From assembly GCA_964506325.1 (NCBI GenBank), contig CAZDLO010000133.1:1-8938 (forward strand): DNA of 8,938 nucleotides. The letters run 5' to 3'. The position numbers and the translations under genes are program-made. The notes under the pieces were generated by a model. It was not told where the DNA came from, did not search any database, and saw nothing but the letters and a program-made list of their open reading frames with translations. Shown here piece after piece: positions 1-5,980 of the stretch (position 1 is the stretch's first letter; each line of letters begins with the position of its first letter). The DNA comes from CAINVV01 sp964506325 (GTDB lineage: Bacteria; Bacteroidota; Bacteroidia; Bacteroidales; Prolixibacteraceae).

Positions 1-139
1 GTGTTCCCATCCCAATGAGACCCAGGGTAACCTTGTCGCTTTTTTTGGAATTTGGCCAGCCGCATGATTGCAGGATAAGCGGGGCAGCCACAGCTGTCGC
101 TGAAAGATTTCTGAGGAATTTTCTGCGTGAATTTTGCAT
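1..139 (-). CDS. Gfo/Idh/MocA-family oxidoreductase, Tat-exported (5' end only)
   Basis: The minus strand reads open from an ATG at 139 to the window edge, giving 46 codons with no stop. Residues 4-10 read SRRKFLR, a near-perfect twin-arginine motif. A short hydrophobic stretch follows (LSATAVAAPLIL) and then LQSC with Cys26, which could be a lipobox. Residues 36-46 read KVTLGLIGMGT, the first beta strand and glycine-rich loop of a Rossmann NAD(P) fold. This order (Tat signal, short linker, GxxGxG) is typical of exported Gfo/Idh/MocA oxidoreductases of Bacteroidota, which act on sugars or glycosides with a bound nicotinamide cofactor. The gene is divergent from the sugar permease at 816, which fits a sugar-degradation locus. 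The start fits because the Tat motif begins three residues after it. Substrate and the C-terminal domain cannot be seen. Another Tat-exported Rossmann dehydrogenase is the main alternative. Confidence 0.85.
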   Translation of the reverse strand, partial: MQNSRRKFLRNLSATAVAAPLILQSCGWPNSKKSDKVTLGLIGMGT

Positions 140-275
140 GATGAAAGTAGTTAATTGGTTGAACCGGAACCATCGAATGGACAGAAACAGATCATGTCAG
201 TCATCATTATCAGCAACATTCAACACCGATCTTTTCCCCGACTCTCAGGCATGTGCAAAGTAATAAAAAAATGCA

Positions 276-308
276 CAAAATTTATAAATCAACTGATGTT
301 TTGGCAAA
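276..308 (-). promoter_or_regulatory. Candidate Bacteroidota-type promoter for the oxidoreductase
   Basis: On the minus strand a TTTG (305-308) is followed after 20 nt by TAAATTTTG (276-284). This resembles the Bacteroidota primary-sigma pattern TTTG-N19-21-TAnnTTTG, but with one extra T in the -7 element. Transcription would start near 270 and leave a leader of about 130 nt. The match is imperfect and the region is AT-rich, so this is only a candidate. Confidence 0.3.
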
Positions 309-366
309 TCGAACATCATTTTCAACCATTCACGCATAATCTCTGCTTCATTGTTTTTAAAAAACG

Positions 367-384
367 CTAAAACCTGAACTTATG
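367..384 (+). repeat. Copy of the permease leader sequence
   Basis: The sequence ctaaaacctgaacttatg here closely matches ctaaaacgaacttatg at 803-818, which ends in the start codon of the MFS gene; the only difference is a 2-nt insertion (ct). In this copy the ATG is followed at once by TAG, so nothing is translated. It may be a relic of a duplicated or displaced gene start, or simply a leader motif common in this genome. Confidence 0.35.
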
Positions 385-439
385 TAGGTTAGCAGACCCG
401 ATTTTCTGCGTGTAAGCTTCCCTGAATGTTGGCTATTTT

Positions 440-463
440 AAAAAAGAGCCGGACAAATCCGGC
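440..463 (-). terminator. Rho-independent terminator, minus strand
   Basis: GCCGGA (448-453) and TCCGGC (458-463) form a perfect 6-bp GC-rich stem with a 4-nt loop. Read on the minus strand, the stem is followed after two bases by six T residues (plus-strand A440-A445). This is a standard intrinsic terminator layout for leftward transcription. No intact minus-strand gene ends here; the nearest candidate is the stop-free frame ending at 607. It could instead be an attenuator if the oxidoreductase is transcribed from farther right. Confidence 0.5.
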
Positions 464-606
464 AGGGTGTGTCAGTCCGATTATTTATTATTTTTAAATG
501 GCTTAAACGATCATGAGAAATGCATCATCCACAGAACATCAGATTATCGCTATTCTTCTACAGCAGGAAGCTGGGATTAAAGTAGCTGGCAGATGAAAAT
601 GCCAGG

Positions 607-813
607 TTAAAGAGAATGTAAGCCGTCCTGTGCCTGATCCACCATGCCTTCAGGGGTACTGTCGAAAAAAGCCATAGGGTTGGGCAGAAAATTGAACTGG
701 CCTTTGAATGCCGGAAACGCCAACAGATTGGGGAAAATAAATATTGCATCAGAACCGGTGACTAACAGGTTCCCGGCAGAACTAAAACATTCGGTAATTA
801 TACTAAAACGAAC
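607..813 (-). pseudogene. Possible 3' remnant of an unidentified minus-strand gene
   Basis: One minus-strand frame is free of stops for 69 codons and ends in TAA at 609-607. Its residues look protein-like, including FNFLPNPMAFF and STPEGMVDQAQDG. It has no ATG near its beginning: an in-frame TAA lies at 816-814, overlapping the permease start codon. A minus-strand terminator lies about 145 nt downstream (440-463), which would fit a lost or truncated gene. I do not recognise the family. The plus-strand frame over the same bases (644-829) also reads without stops, so chance is a real alternative. Confidence 0.2.
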
Positions 814-815
814 TT

Positions 816-2027
816 ATGCAAAAGATTAAAACAACACTCCTTTTTAACGCGGGTAATGTTGCGCTGGTTGTTACAGCCTTAACATTTGCAACCCGGGGCG
901 GCTTTATCTCACCCTGGATGGAAGAGTTTAGCCTTTCCGCCACACAGGTAGGCTGGATTGTTGGTACTGCTTTCTGGGGATTTACCCTGGCCATGGTAGT
1001 GCTGGGACCTTTGGTCGATGTGATTGGCCTGGGCAGGGTATTGACAGTTGCATTTACCTGTCATGTTCTGGGTTTGGGAATGACCATTTTCGCTTCCGGG
1101 TTCTGGTCTCTCTTCTTTTCAACCCTGTTGATCGGCATTGCCAACGGAAGCGTGGAGGCTGCCTGCAATCCACTGGTCACTGCCCTCTATCCCAACGATA
1201 AAACCACCAAGCTCAATTTGTTTCACATGTGGTTTCCGGCCGGGATTGTTTTTGGCGGACTCCTGGTCTATTTTTTTACACAGGCAGGCTGGGGATGGAG
1301 GATACAGACTGTGGCCATGCTTCTCCCAACGGTGGGGTACGGAATCATGTTTATGGGGCTCAGGTTTCCTGAAACCGAACGCGTTACTTCAGGGGCAACC
1401 TATAAGGACATGCTTAAAGCGACAGTATCGCCACTGTTCCTTTTCATGGCGTTTTTCATGATGTTTACCGCCGCCACAGAGCAGGGCACCATGCAGTGGA
1501 TTACCGTTCTTTTAAACCATTCTCTCGGCAAATTTTTGAATGAAGGGGCAAGTTCGATCCTTATTCTTGTCTGGATTTCAGCGGTAATGGCGTTGGCAAG
1601 GCTGATAGCAGGACCGGTTGTGCACAGGCTCTCCGGAATTGGCGTCTTGCTTTTTTCTGCCGTTGGGTCAGGCATCGGACTTTACCTGATGAGTATCTCT
1701 TCCGGGACAGTTCTTTTTGCCGCAGCAACCGTTTTTGCCATTGGCGTTGCTTATTTCTGGCCTAATATGCTGGGAGTGGTGGCGGAAAATGTTCCGGCCA
1801 GTGGGGCACTTGGATTAGCTTTAATGGGAGGTTTCGGGTTTCTCGGCGGATCGGTCGCCCAACCGGCAGTCGGATATATTTACGACCGGCAGCTGATTAA
1901 ATTTGGCAACCAAATCGATGCAGGCGCTATGACCCTGAAGTATGTAACTATCCTAACGGTTATTCTCACTGTTGCTTTTCTTTATCTTTTCCTGAAGTAC
2001 AGGAGGAAAAACAGGTTGAAGGGATGA
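816..2027 (+). CDS. MFS sugar permease, fucose-permease (FHS)-like
   Basis: This encodes a 403-aa inner-membrane transporter with about 12 hydrophobic helices, in two halves joined by a polar loop near residues 185-205 (PETERV to YKDML). Residues 64-74 (GPLVDVIGLGR) carry the MFS loop 2-3 motif A, and residues 266-276 (GPVVHRLSGIG) look like its counterpart in the second half. The segment at 109-149, with NPLVTALYP, NLFHMWF and GIVFGG, resembles the NP...LNxxH pattern of fucose/glucose permease-like MFS proteins. This suggests proton-coupled import of a monosaccharide. The end is basic (KYRRKNRLKG), as expected for a cytoplasmic tail. The ATG at 816 follows an A-rich leader without a Shine-Dalgarno sequence and puts the first helix near residues 8-30. 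The gene lies 198 nt ahead of the GH78 gene on the same strand. The sugar is not determined; rhamnose or another deoxysugar is inferred only from the neighbour. Confidence 0.92.
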   Translation: MQKIKTTLLFNAGNVALVVTALTFATRGGFISPWMEEFSLSATQVGWIVGTAFWGFTLAMVVLGPLVDVIGLGRVLTVAFTCHVLGLGMTIFASGFWSLFFSTLLIGIANGSVEAACNPLVTALYPNDKTTKLNLFHMWFPAGIVFGGLLVYFFTQAGWGWRIQTVAMLLPTVGYGIMFMGLRFPETERVTSGATYKDMLKATVSPLFLFMAFFMMFTAATEQGTMQWITVLLNHSLGKFLNEGASSILILVWISAVMALARLIAGPVVHRLSGIGVLLFSAVGSGIGLYLMSISSGTVLFAAATVFAIGVAYFWPNMLGVVAENVPASGALGLALMGGFGFLGGSVAQPAVGYIYDRQLIKFGNQIDAGAMTLKYVTILTVILTVAFLYLFLKYRRKNRLKG

Positions 2028-2225
2028 TTGTTCTGACCACTCTGAGCCATTCATTTTGAAATATCATCCCGGACTTTGGAAAGAAGAAGCAGGTAAAAAA
2101 TTGGTTTAATTACTTCCTCAAAAAATCGCATAGATTCCCCGGGCTAATATTCGTCTTCATTGGGGAGCTTCGGTGCATGAGGGTTTCATTCATTATAAAA
2201 CAAACGTGTTCGATAAAGTTAAAAC

Positions 2226-5009
2226 ATGGTAAAAACTTACAGACTCTATATAATGGTCAGAGCCTATTTTTTATGCTTCATAGCTCTAACTGTTATTTCT
2301 GGCTTTTCGAAGAAAGATGTGAAAAGTCTACTTGTGCCATCCGGGTTAACAACAGAGTATCGACCATCACCTGTTGGAATACAATCAGATACCCCAGTAT
2401 TTGGCTGGCAGTTTGAGCCAGGCAAGCGTAATCAGCGTCAAACAGCATACCAGGTACTTGTTGCAGGTAGCCTGACAGAACTCCAAAGTGACAAAGGCAA
2501 TCTTTGGAATTCTGATAAAATTGATTCGGAGAGATCCTTCAATATACGGTATGAAGGAAAGCCGCTTCAGAGTCGTCAGGTTTGTTATTGGAAGGTTCGC
2601 ACCTGGGATGCCAATGGTACGGTAAGCGAATGGAGCAATCCTGGGCGGTTTGAGATAGCGTTGCTTTCAAAGTCTGACTGGAATGCAAAATGGATTGGGC
2701 TGCAAAAAACAAGAAATTCTATTTCTGCGAATTCGCCGTTACTTCGCACCGAGCTGGAGGTAACCGGGAAGGTCAGGAGCGCCAGGGTGTATTTTTCCGG
2801 GCTGGGGTGGAGTGAATTATACATTAATGGGAAAAAGGTCTCTGATGATGTGCTCTCTCCTGGGCTGACCGATTATAACCAGGAGGTTTGTTATTGTACC
2901 TACGATGTCACCTCATTGCTTGAGCAGGGTTCGAACACTGTCGGAATTTTGCTGGGGAATGGATGGTTTAGTGCCACGGGTATATTCGAAAAATTGAATG
3001 GATGGGCCTCCAGTCCGCAGGCAATCCTTCAAATGATGATCACTTATGAGGATGGAACAGAGAAACTCTTCGTTACAGACGAAACATGGAAGACTGTCAG
3101 CGGACCCATTGTCTCAAACGAGAAGAGGCCTGGCGAAGAGTATGACGCCAGACTTGAGAAACCCGGGTGGAATAAAGTGGGTTATGATGTTAGTCTGGGT
3201 AGTTCTGTTACGGTTTTTCCTGCCCCCGGGGGGCGCCTGATTTGTCAGAACATCCCTCCCATGAAAGTTCAGGATACTTTGAAGCCCATAAAAGTGACAA
3301 AAGACGGCACAGGCGGATGGATATTTGAGTTTGACCGTTTTTTTTCAGGCTGGGTACGGCTGAATGTCAAAGGTAGAGCCGGGACAAAGATTACCATTCG
3401 CTATGAGAAAGATAGAGTAGTCACCTATAATGGGGAAAGGGATACTTATATTCTCAAAGGGTCCCCAGAGGGCGAAACCTACGAACCACGCTTTACCTTT
3501 CATCCTGTAAGGCACGTGTCGGTGGAGGGATTAGAGGAGGAGCCTACGATTGAGACTATTACAGGGAGGGAGGTCTACAGTGATGCCGATCTGTATGGCA
3601 GTTTCAGTTGTTCCAACGAGCTTTTGAACCGGATACATGGCAATATTGAGCGTTCGCTGAAGGTCGGACTGAAGGGCTTCATCCTGGATTGCATTCACAG
3701 GGAGCCAATTACCTATAATGAGCCGGCTAGTCTTTTCGGATCCCTGGCGACCCGTAAGTTTATGCCTGATTTGTGGTTAAGGGAGGCCCGCAATATCCAG
3801 CTTGGCAGTTCGGCGAACGGTGATCTTTCAGATGTCGTTCCTGTCCTTCCGGGAATGAAAAGAGAGAGTGATGTTTCTCAGAATGCTGCTTATCCTATGC
3901 TCATCTGGTATTTGTATGAATGTTATGGCGACAGGCAACTATTGGAGCAACATTACAGGACGGTTAAAGCGTGGGTCGATTTTATCGGAAGGGATCTTGC
4001 CGATTCGACGCATATCGTCAGAAAAGGGTGGCTTGGTGAACACATGTTGCCAAAGAGTGACATTCTCGGATGGGAATTTATCAGCAAAGAGACGCCGAAG
4101 GATTTTATCTGGACCTGCTTATATTATCAGAATACTACGGTACTTGCAAACATGAGCAGGGTATTGGGGATGAATAAAGAGGAGAGCAGATATTTGGTCC
4201 TGGCCGAAAAAATCAGGGAGACCATTAACCTGAAATGGTTCAATCCAGGCACAGGCCATTATGCTACAGCCTCGCAAACTTCTGATATTCTGCCACTAGC
4301 TATTGGTGTTGTTCCGCAGGAAAGCCGGCAGCAAGTGATTAACAACATTGCCCGGACTATCAGCGAAAATGGCGGTAGATTTAAGGTGGGCCATATTGGT
4401 CTGCCCGGTTTTATGGAATCGCTGGTGGACAACGGTCTTGGCGAAGTGGTCTACAAAGCGGTGAACACAACGGAGTTTCCAGGATGGGGATATATGGTCT
4501 CGCAGGGAGCCACTACGGTGTGGGAGGGATGGAGCCTGACGAATGGCACTTACCAGGCAGAAGAGAGCATGACAATGCTGACGGGTGTCGGCAGGTTTTT
4601 CTATGAGAGTCTTGCCGGAATACAGGAACCAAATTTCTATGGTACACAAGAGTTTGAACCTGGTTACGGTATTATCCGGATCAGGCCCCACGCAACTGGA
4701 GACCTGACCAGCGCCGGCGCCTCAATAAAAACAATAAAAGGCATCATCTCATCGAACTGGAAGAAGACGGGAAATTCATTCTCCCTGGAGGTAAGTATAC
4801 CAATAAACGCAAAAGCCAGAGTGAGTATTCCTGTAATAGGGTCTCAGAATCCCACAATCACTGAGGGTGGTAAAATCGTATGGAGGCACGGTAGGTATAA
4901 AAATGGCGTTGAAGGAATAACAGGTGCCAAACAGGAAACCGGATTTGTCACCTTCGATACGGGGTCGGGGGAATATCACTTTAAGGCCCAATTTAATGAT
5001 GATCTGTAG
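2226..5009 (+). CDS. Exported GH78 alpha-L-rhamnosidase-like glycoside hydrolase
   Basis: This 927-aa protein follows the GH78 domain order. It has an N-terminal signal segment, a fibronectin/Ig-like domain (about 35-147, with TPVFGWQF, TAYQVLVAGS and CYWKVRTWD), a carbohydrate-binding-like N domain (about 155-310, with WIGL, ARVYFSGLG, LYINGKKV and LLGNGWF), a concanavalin-like domain (about 345-445), the (alpha/alpha)6 catalytic barrel (about 455-800), and a C-terminal beta domain (805-927). The likely general acid is Glu493 within DCIHRE (488-493), and the likely general base is Glu767 in ATTVWEGW. Expected role: retaining-free (inverting) release of terminal alpha-L-rhamnose from glycans or glycosides in the periplasm or at the cell surface. 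Oddities: the usual DCPHREKLGW-type segment reads DCIHREPITY, and the usual S-x-N-H near the end of the barrel reads SMTM (781-784). Met10 (ATG at 2253) may be the true start, since the signal peptide core (YFLCFIALTVISG) begins just after it. The substrate may not be rhamnose. Confidence 0.93.
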   Translation: MVKTYRLYIMVRAYFLCFIALTVISGFSKKDVKSLLVPSGLTTEYRPSPVGIQSDTPVFGWQFEPGKRNQRQTAYQVLVAGSLTELQSDKGNLWNSDKIDSERSFNIRYEGKPLQSRQVCYWKVRTWDANGTVSEWSNPGRFEIALLSKSDWNAKWIGLQKTRNSISANSPLLRTELEVTGKVRSARVYFSGLGWSELYINGKKVSDDVLSPGLTDYNQEVCYCTYDVTSLLEQGSNTVGILLGNGWFSATGIFEKLNGWASSPQAILQMMITYEDGTEKLFVTDETWKTVSGPIVSNEKRPGEEYDARLEKPGWNKVGYDVSLGSSVTVFPAPGGRLICQNIPPMKVQDTLKPIKVTKDGTGGWIFEFDRFFSGWVRLNVKGRAGTKITIRYEKDRVVTYNGERDTYILKGSPEGETYEPRFTFHPVRHVSVEGLEEEPTIETITGREVYSDADLYGSFSCSNELLNRIHGNIERSLKVGLKGFILDCIHREPITYNEPASLFGSLATRKFMPDLWLREARNIQLGSSANGDLSDVVPVLPGMKRESDVSQNAAYPMLIWYLYECYGDRQLLEQHYRTVKAWVDFIGRDLADSTHIVRKGWLGEHMLPKSDILGWEFISKETPKDFIWTCLYYQNTTVLANMSRVLGMNKEESRYLVLAEKIRETINLKWFNPGTGHYATASQTSDILPLAIGVVPQESRQQVINNIARTISENGGRFKVGHIGLPGFMESLVDNGLGEVVYKAVNTTEFPGWGYMVSQGATTVWEGWSLTNGTYQAEESMTMLTGVGRFFYESLAGIQEPNFYGTQEFEPGYGIIRIRPHATGDLTSAGASIKTIKGIISSNWKKTGNSFSLEVSIPINAKARVSIPVIGSQNPTITEGGKIVWRHGRYKNGVEGITGAKQETGFVTFDTGSGEYHFKAQFNDDL

Positions 5010-5144
5010 ATTGCACAGGGAGTATGTCTGAGATAAGGAAGATCTTTAAGATTCAATTATCATAAAGAACTTCATGGACTTTTACCCTCAACAAGGGTTA
5101 ATACGTGCTTAAAACTAAACTGTAGAACAACGCAGGTACGCCGG

Positions 5145-5185
5145 ATAATAAAAATCATAACCAGGAGTGAACTGCCCACCTGGTT
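5145..5185 (-). terminator. Rho-independent terminator, minus strand
   Basis: AACCAGG (5159-5165) and CCTGGTT (5179-5185) form a perfect 7-bp stem around a 13-nt loop. On the minus strand it is followed by ATGA and then TTTTTATTAT (5154-5145). It begins two bases after the stop codon of the minus-strand remnant at 5188-5328, the position expected for that gene's own terminator. On the plus strand there is no T-run, so it is unlikely to serve the GH78 gene. Confidence 0.5.
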
Positions 5186-5187
5186 CT

Positions 5188-5328
5188 TTACTCCTTAATG
5201 ACAATTTCAATCGCCCCGGAGGGTACACCTAATACCAACCGGATTTGAAAACCTGCCAGAGGAGTCCAGGTTTTCAAACACACCGGATCTGCCAGCGGGA
5301 AATAGAAATGGGTTTGACCTTCCTGTAA
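5188..5328 (-). pseudogene. C-terminal remnant of an unidentified minus-strand protein gene
   Basis: The minus strand reads 46 codons and a TAA stop (5190-5188). Residues include GQTHFYFPLADPVCLKTW and then IRLVLGVPSGAIEIVIKE at the very end. The alternating hydrophobic pattern at the C-terminus looks like closing beta strands, as in many secreted glycosidases. An intrinsic terminator follows directly, which argues for a once-functional gene end. Reading upstream (rightward), the frame hits a TAA at 5331-5329, and the open frame appears to jump to another register (5332-5405). The gene therefore seems frameshifted or truncated, with the rest lost toward the N gap. I do not recognise the family. 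The other two minus-strand frames here also read fairly long, so the call is tentative. Confidence 0.35.
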
Positions 5329-5505
5329 TTAACAGGGGGTCTCCCCAAAAATCGGGATGGAACACTCACATTATCAGGCGCCTGCAATACAGACTTGTTG
5401 GTGATTTATTTCTCAAGGCGGGAAGACGCCAGGAGCTGGGGGATACCCGGGGTTTTGCCCAGAAAAGCATGCAACTAGATTTGTCGATTTTAAATGAACC
5501 GGACA

Positions 5506-5522
5506 AAACTGACTTTCAGTTT
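5506..5522. repeat. Perfect hairpin next to the assembly gap
   Basis: AAACTGA (5506-5512) and TCAGTTT (5516-5522) are a perfect 7-bp inverted repeat with a 3-nt loop. It lies 30 nt left of the N gap and just inside a sequence beginning TGAACCGGACAAAACTG at 5494. That sequence has the general look of an IS3-type end, starting with TG and containing GGACA. I infer, without proof, that it may be part of an insertion-sequence terminus. Confidence 0.4.
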
Positions 5523-5552
5523 AAGTTGCGGCTAATGCATTTAGGCATAATG

Positions 5553-5652
5553 NNNNNNNNNNNNNNNNNNNNNNNNNNNNNNNNNNNNNNNNNNNNNNNN
5601 NNNNNNNNNNNNNNNNNNNNNNNNNNNNNNNNNNNNNNNNNNNNNNNNNNNN
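5553..5652. other. Assembly gap (100 N)
   Basis: Exactly 100 undetermined bases join two contigs. A round 100 is a common placeholder for a gap of unknown size, so the real distance between the flanks may be much larger. The flanks hold a hairpin on the left and a transposase fragment on the right, so a repeated mobile element is a likely reason for the break. Confidence 0.98.
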
Positions 5653-5980
5653 TTTGATTTCTGCATTTATGTGCTCTTTTGTGGATATTTTTTCGAATTA
5701 TTTAATGTACTGATCAAAAAAACTAAATTAAAAGATTCCTGCAAACAGATCTATTTTGAAATGTAATTGATCCCTGGAGTTTCTCTTTCATTGAATATAA
5801 GCCAAAAGAACAATTCAAGTCATCAGGCCGGTAAAATTCGATAATGGTCCTGAAATCCTGAATTTCATTGGGCTGTGTCTTATTCAATTTTGTTACTGAT
5901 GTTATATTTTTAAATCAATACGTACGCCAACTATACTAATTCAACTGCTAGTTTACTTTAATTACTTTTAAATAATTGCT
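5653..5980. other. AT-rich region between the gap and the repeat-protein gene
   Basis: These 328 nt contain no intact gene. A plus-strand frame runs from the gap edge to a stop at 5764-5766 (37 codons, unrecognised) and could be the tail of something in the gap. The transposase fragment lies at 5801-5899. The final 80 nt are very AT-rich and serve as the leader of the gene at 5981. A TACTTTTA at 5963-5970 is one base off the Bacteroidota -7 element, but no TTG lies at the right distance, so I do not call a promoter. Confidence 0.5.
5801..5899 (+). pseudogene. Decayed IS transposase fragment (rve/DDE integrase core, IS3-like)
   Basis: The plus strand encodes RPVKFDNGPEILNFIGL around 5825-5875, ending at TGA 5897-5899. 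The DNGPE block preceded by a short beta strand (xKFDNGPE) is the hallmark of the second catalytic aspartate region in IS3-family and related rve transposases, usually seen as IRxDNGPEFxS. The frame is closed by TAA at 5798-5800 upstream and ends only about 15 residues after the motif. The family normally continues for roughly 80 residues or more to the catalytic glutamate, so this is a broken remnant. A neighbouring frame just upstream (5767-5832) is open and may be its shifted continuation. The position beside the N gap fits an insertion sequence in the gap. The motif is short, so a chance match is possible. Confidence 0.45.

Larger units (their letters stand above)
140..815. other. Divergent intergenic region, 676 nt
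   Basis: This stretch separates the minus-strand oxidoreductase from the plus-strand permease. It holds a possible promoter for the oxidoreductase (276-308) and two short inverted repeats: gcaga/tctgc at 392-396/405-409, and aacct/aggtt at 371-375/386-390. It also holds a terminator-like hairpin facing minus (440-463), a stop-free minus-strand frame that may be a gene remnant (607-813), and two copies of a leader-like sequence (367-384 and 803-818). I see no intact gene. The short plus-strand frames at 15-263, 155-370 and 644-829 have no recognisable product. No convincing promoter was found for the permease. Confidence 0.5.
5010..5552. other. Intergenic scar region left of the assembly gap
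   Basis: No intact gene is present in these 543 nt. The region holds a minus-strand terminator (5145-5185), the C-terminal remnant of a minus-strand gene (5188-5328), and a perfect short hairpin (5506-5522) next to the gap. Several frames between 5330 and 5470 are open for 20-50 codons on both strands and look vaguely protein-like, but none continues or matches a family I know. That pattern fits decayed coding sequence. No clear terminator follows the GH78 stop; a weak 5-bp inverted repeat (accct/agggt, 5084-5098) has no T-run. Confidence 0.5.

Noticed and set aside
155..370. Short plus-strand frame in the spacer, overlapping another at 15-263
   Set aside because: The first overlaps the well-supported minus-strand oxidoreductase start, and neither has recognisable composition, domain or leader.
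558..749. Minus-strand 63-aa frame rich in Phe, Trp, Cys and Ser
   Set aside because: Its composition is that of a shadow frame, and another frame on the same strand reads more like protein.
2024..2059. Tiny frame overlapping the permease stop by ATGA (11 codons)
   Set aside because: Too short, with no recognisable product; the overlap is a common chance event at ATGA.
2134..2166. TCCCC/GGGGA inverted repeat between the permease and GH78 genes as a terminator
   Set aside because: The stem is 5 bp with a loop over 20 nt and no T-run, so it is not a credible intrinsic terminator.
5469..5552. Plus-strand frame running into the N gap
   Set aside because: Only 28 real codons precede the unknown bases, no similarity is recognised, and it overlaps the hairpin that looks like a mobile-element end.
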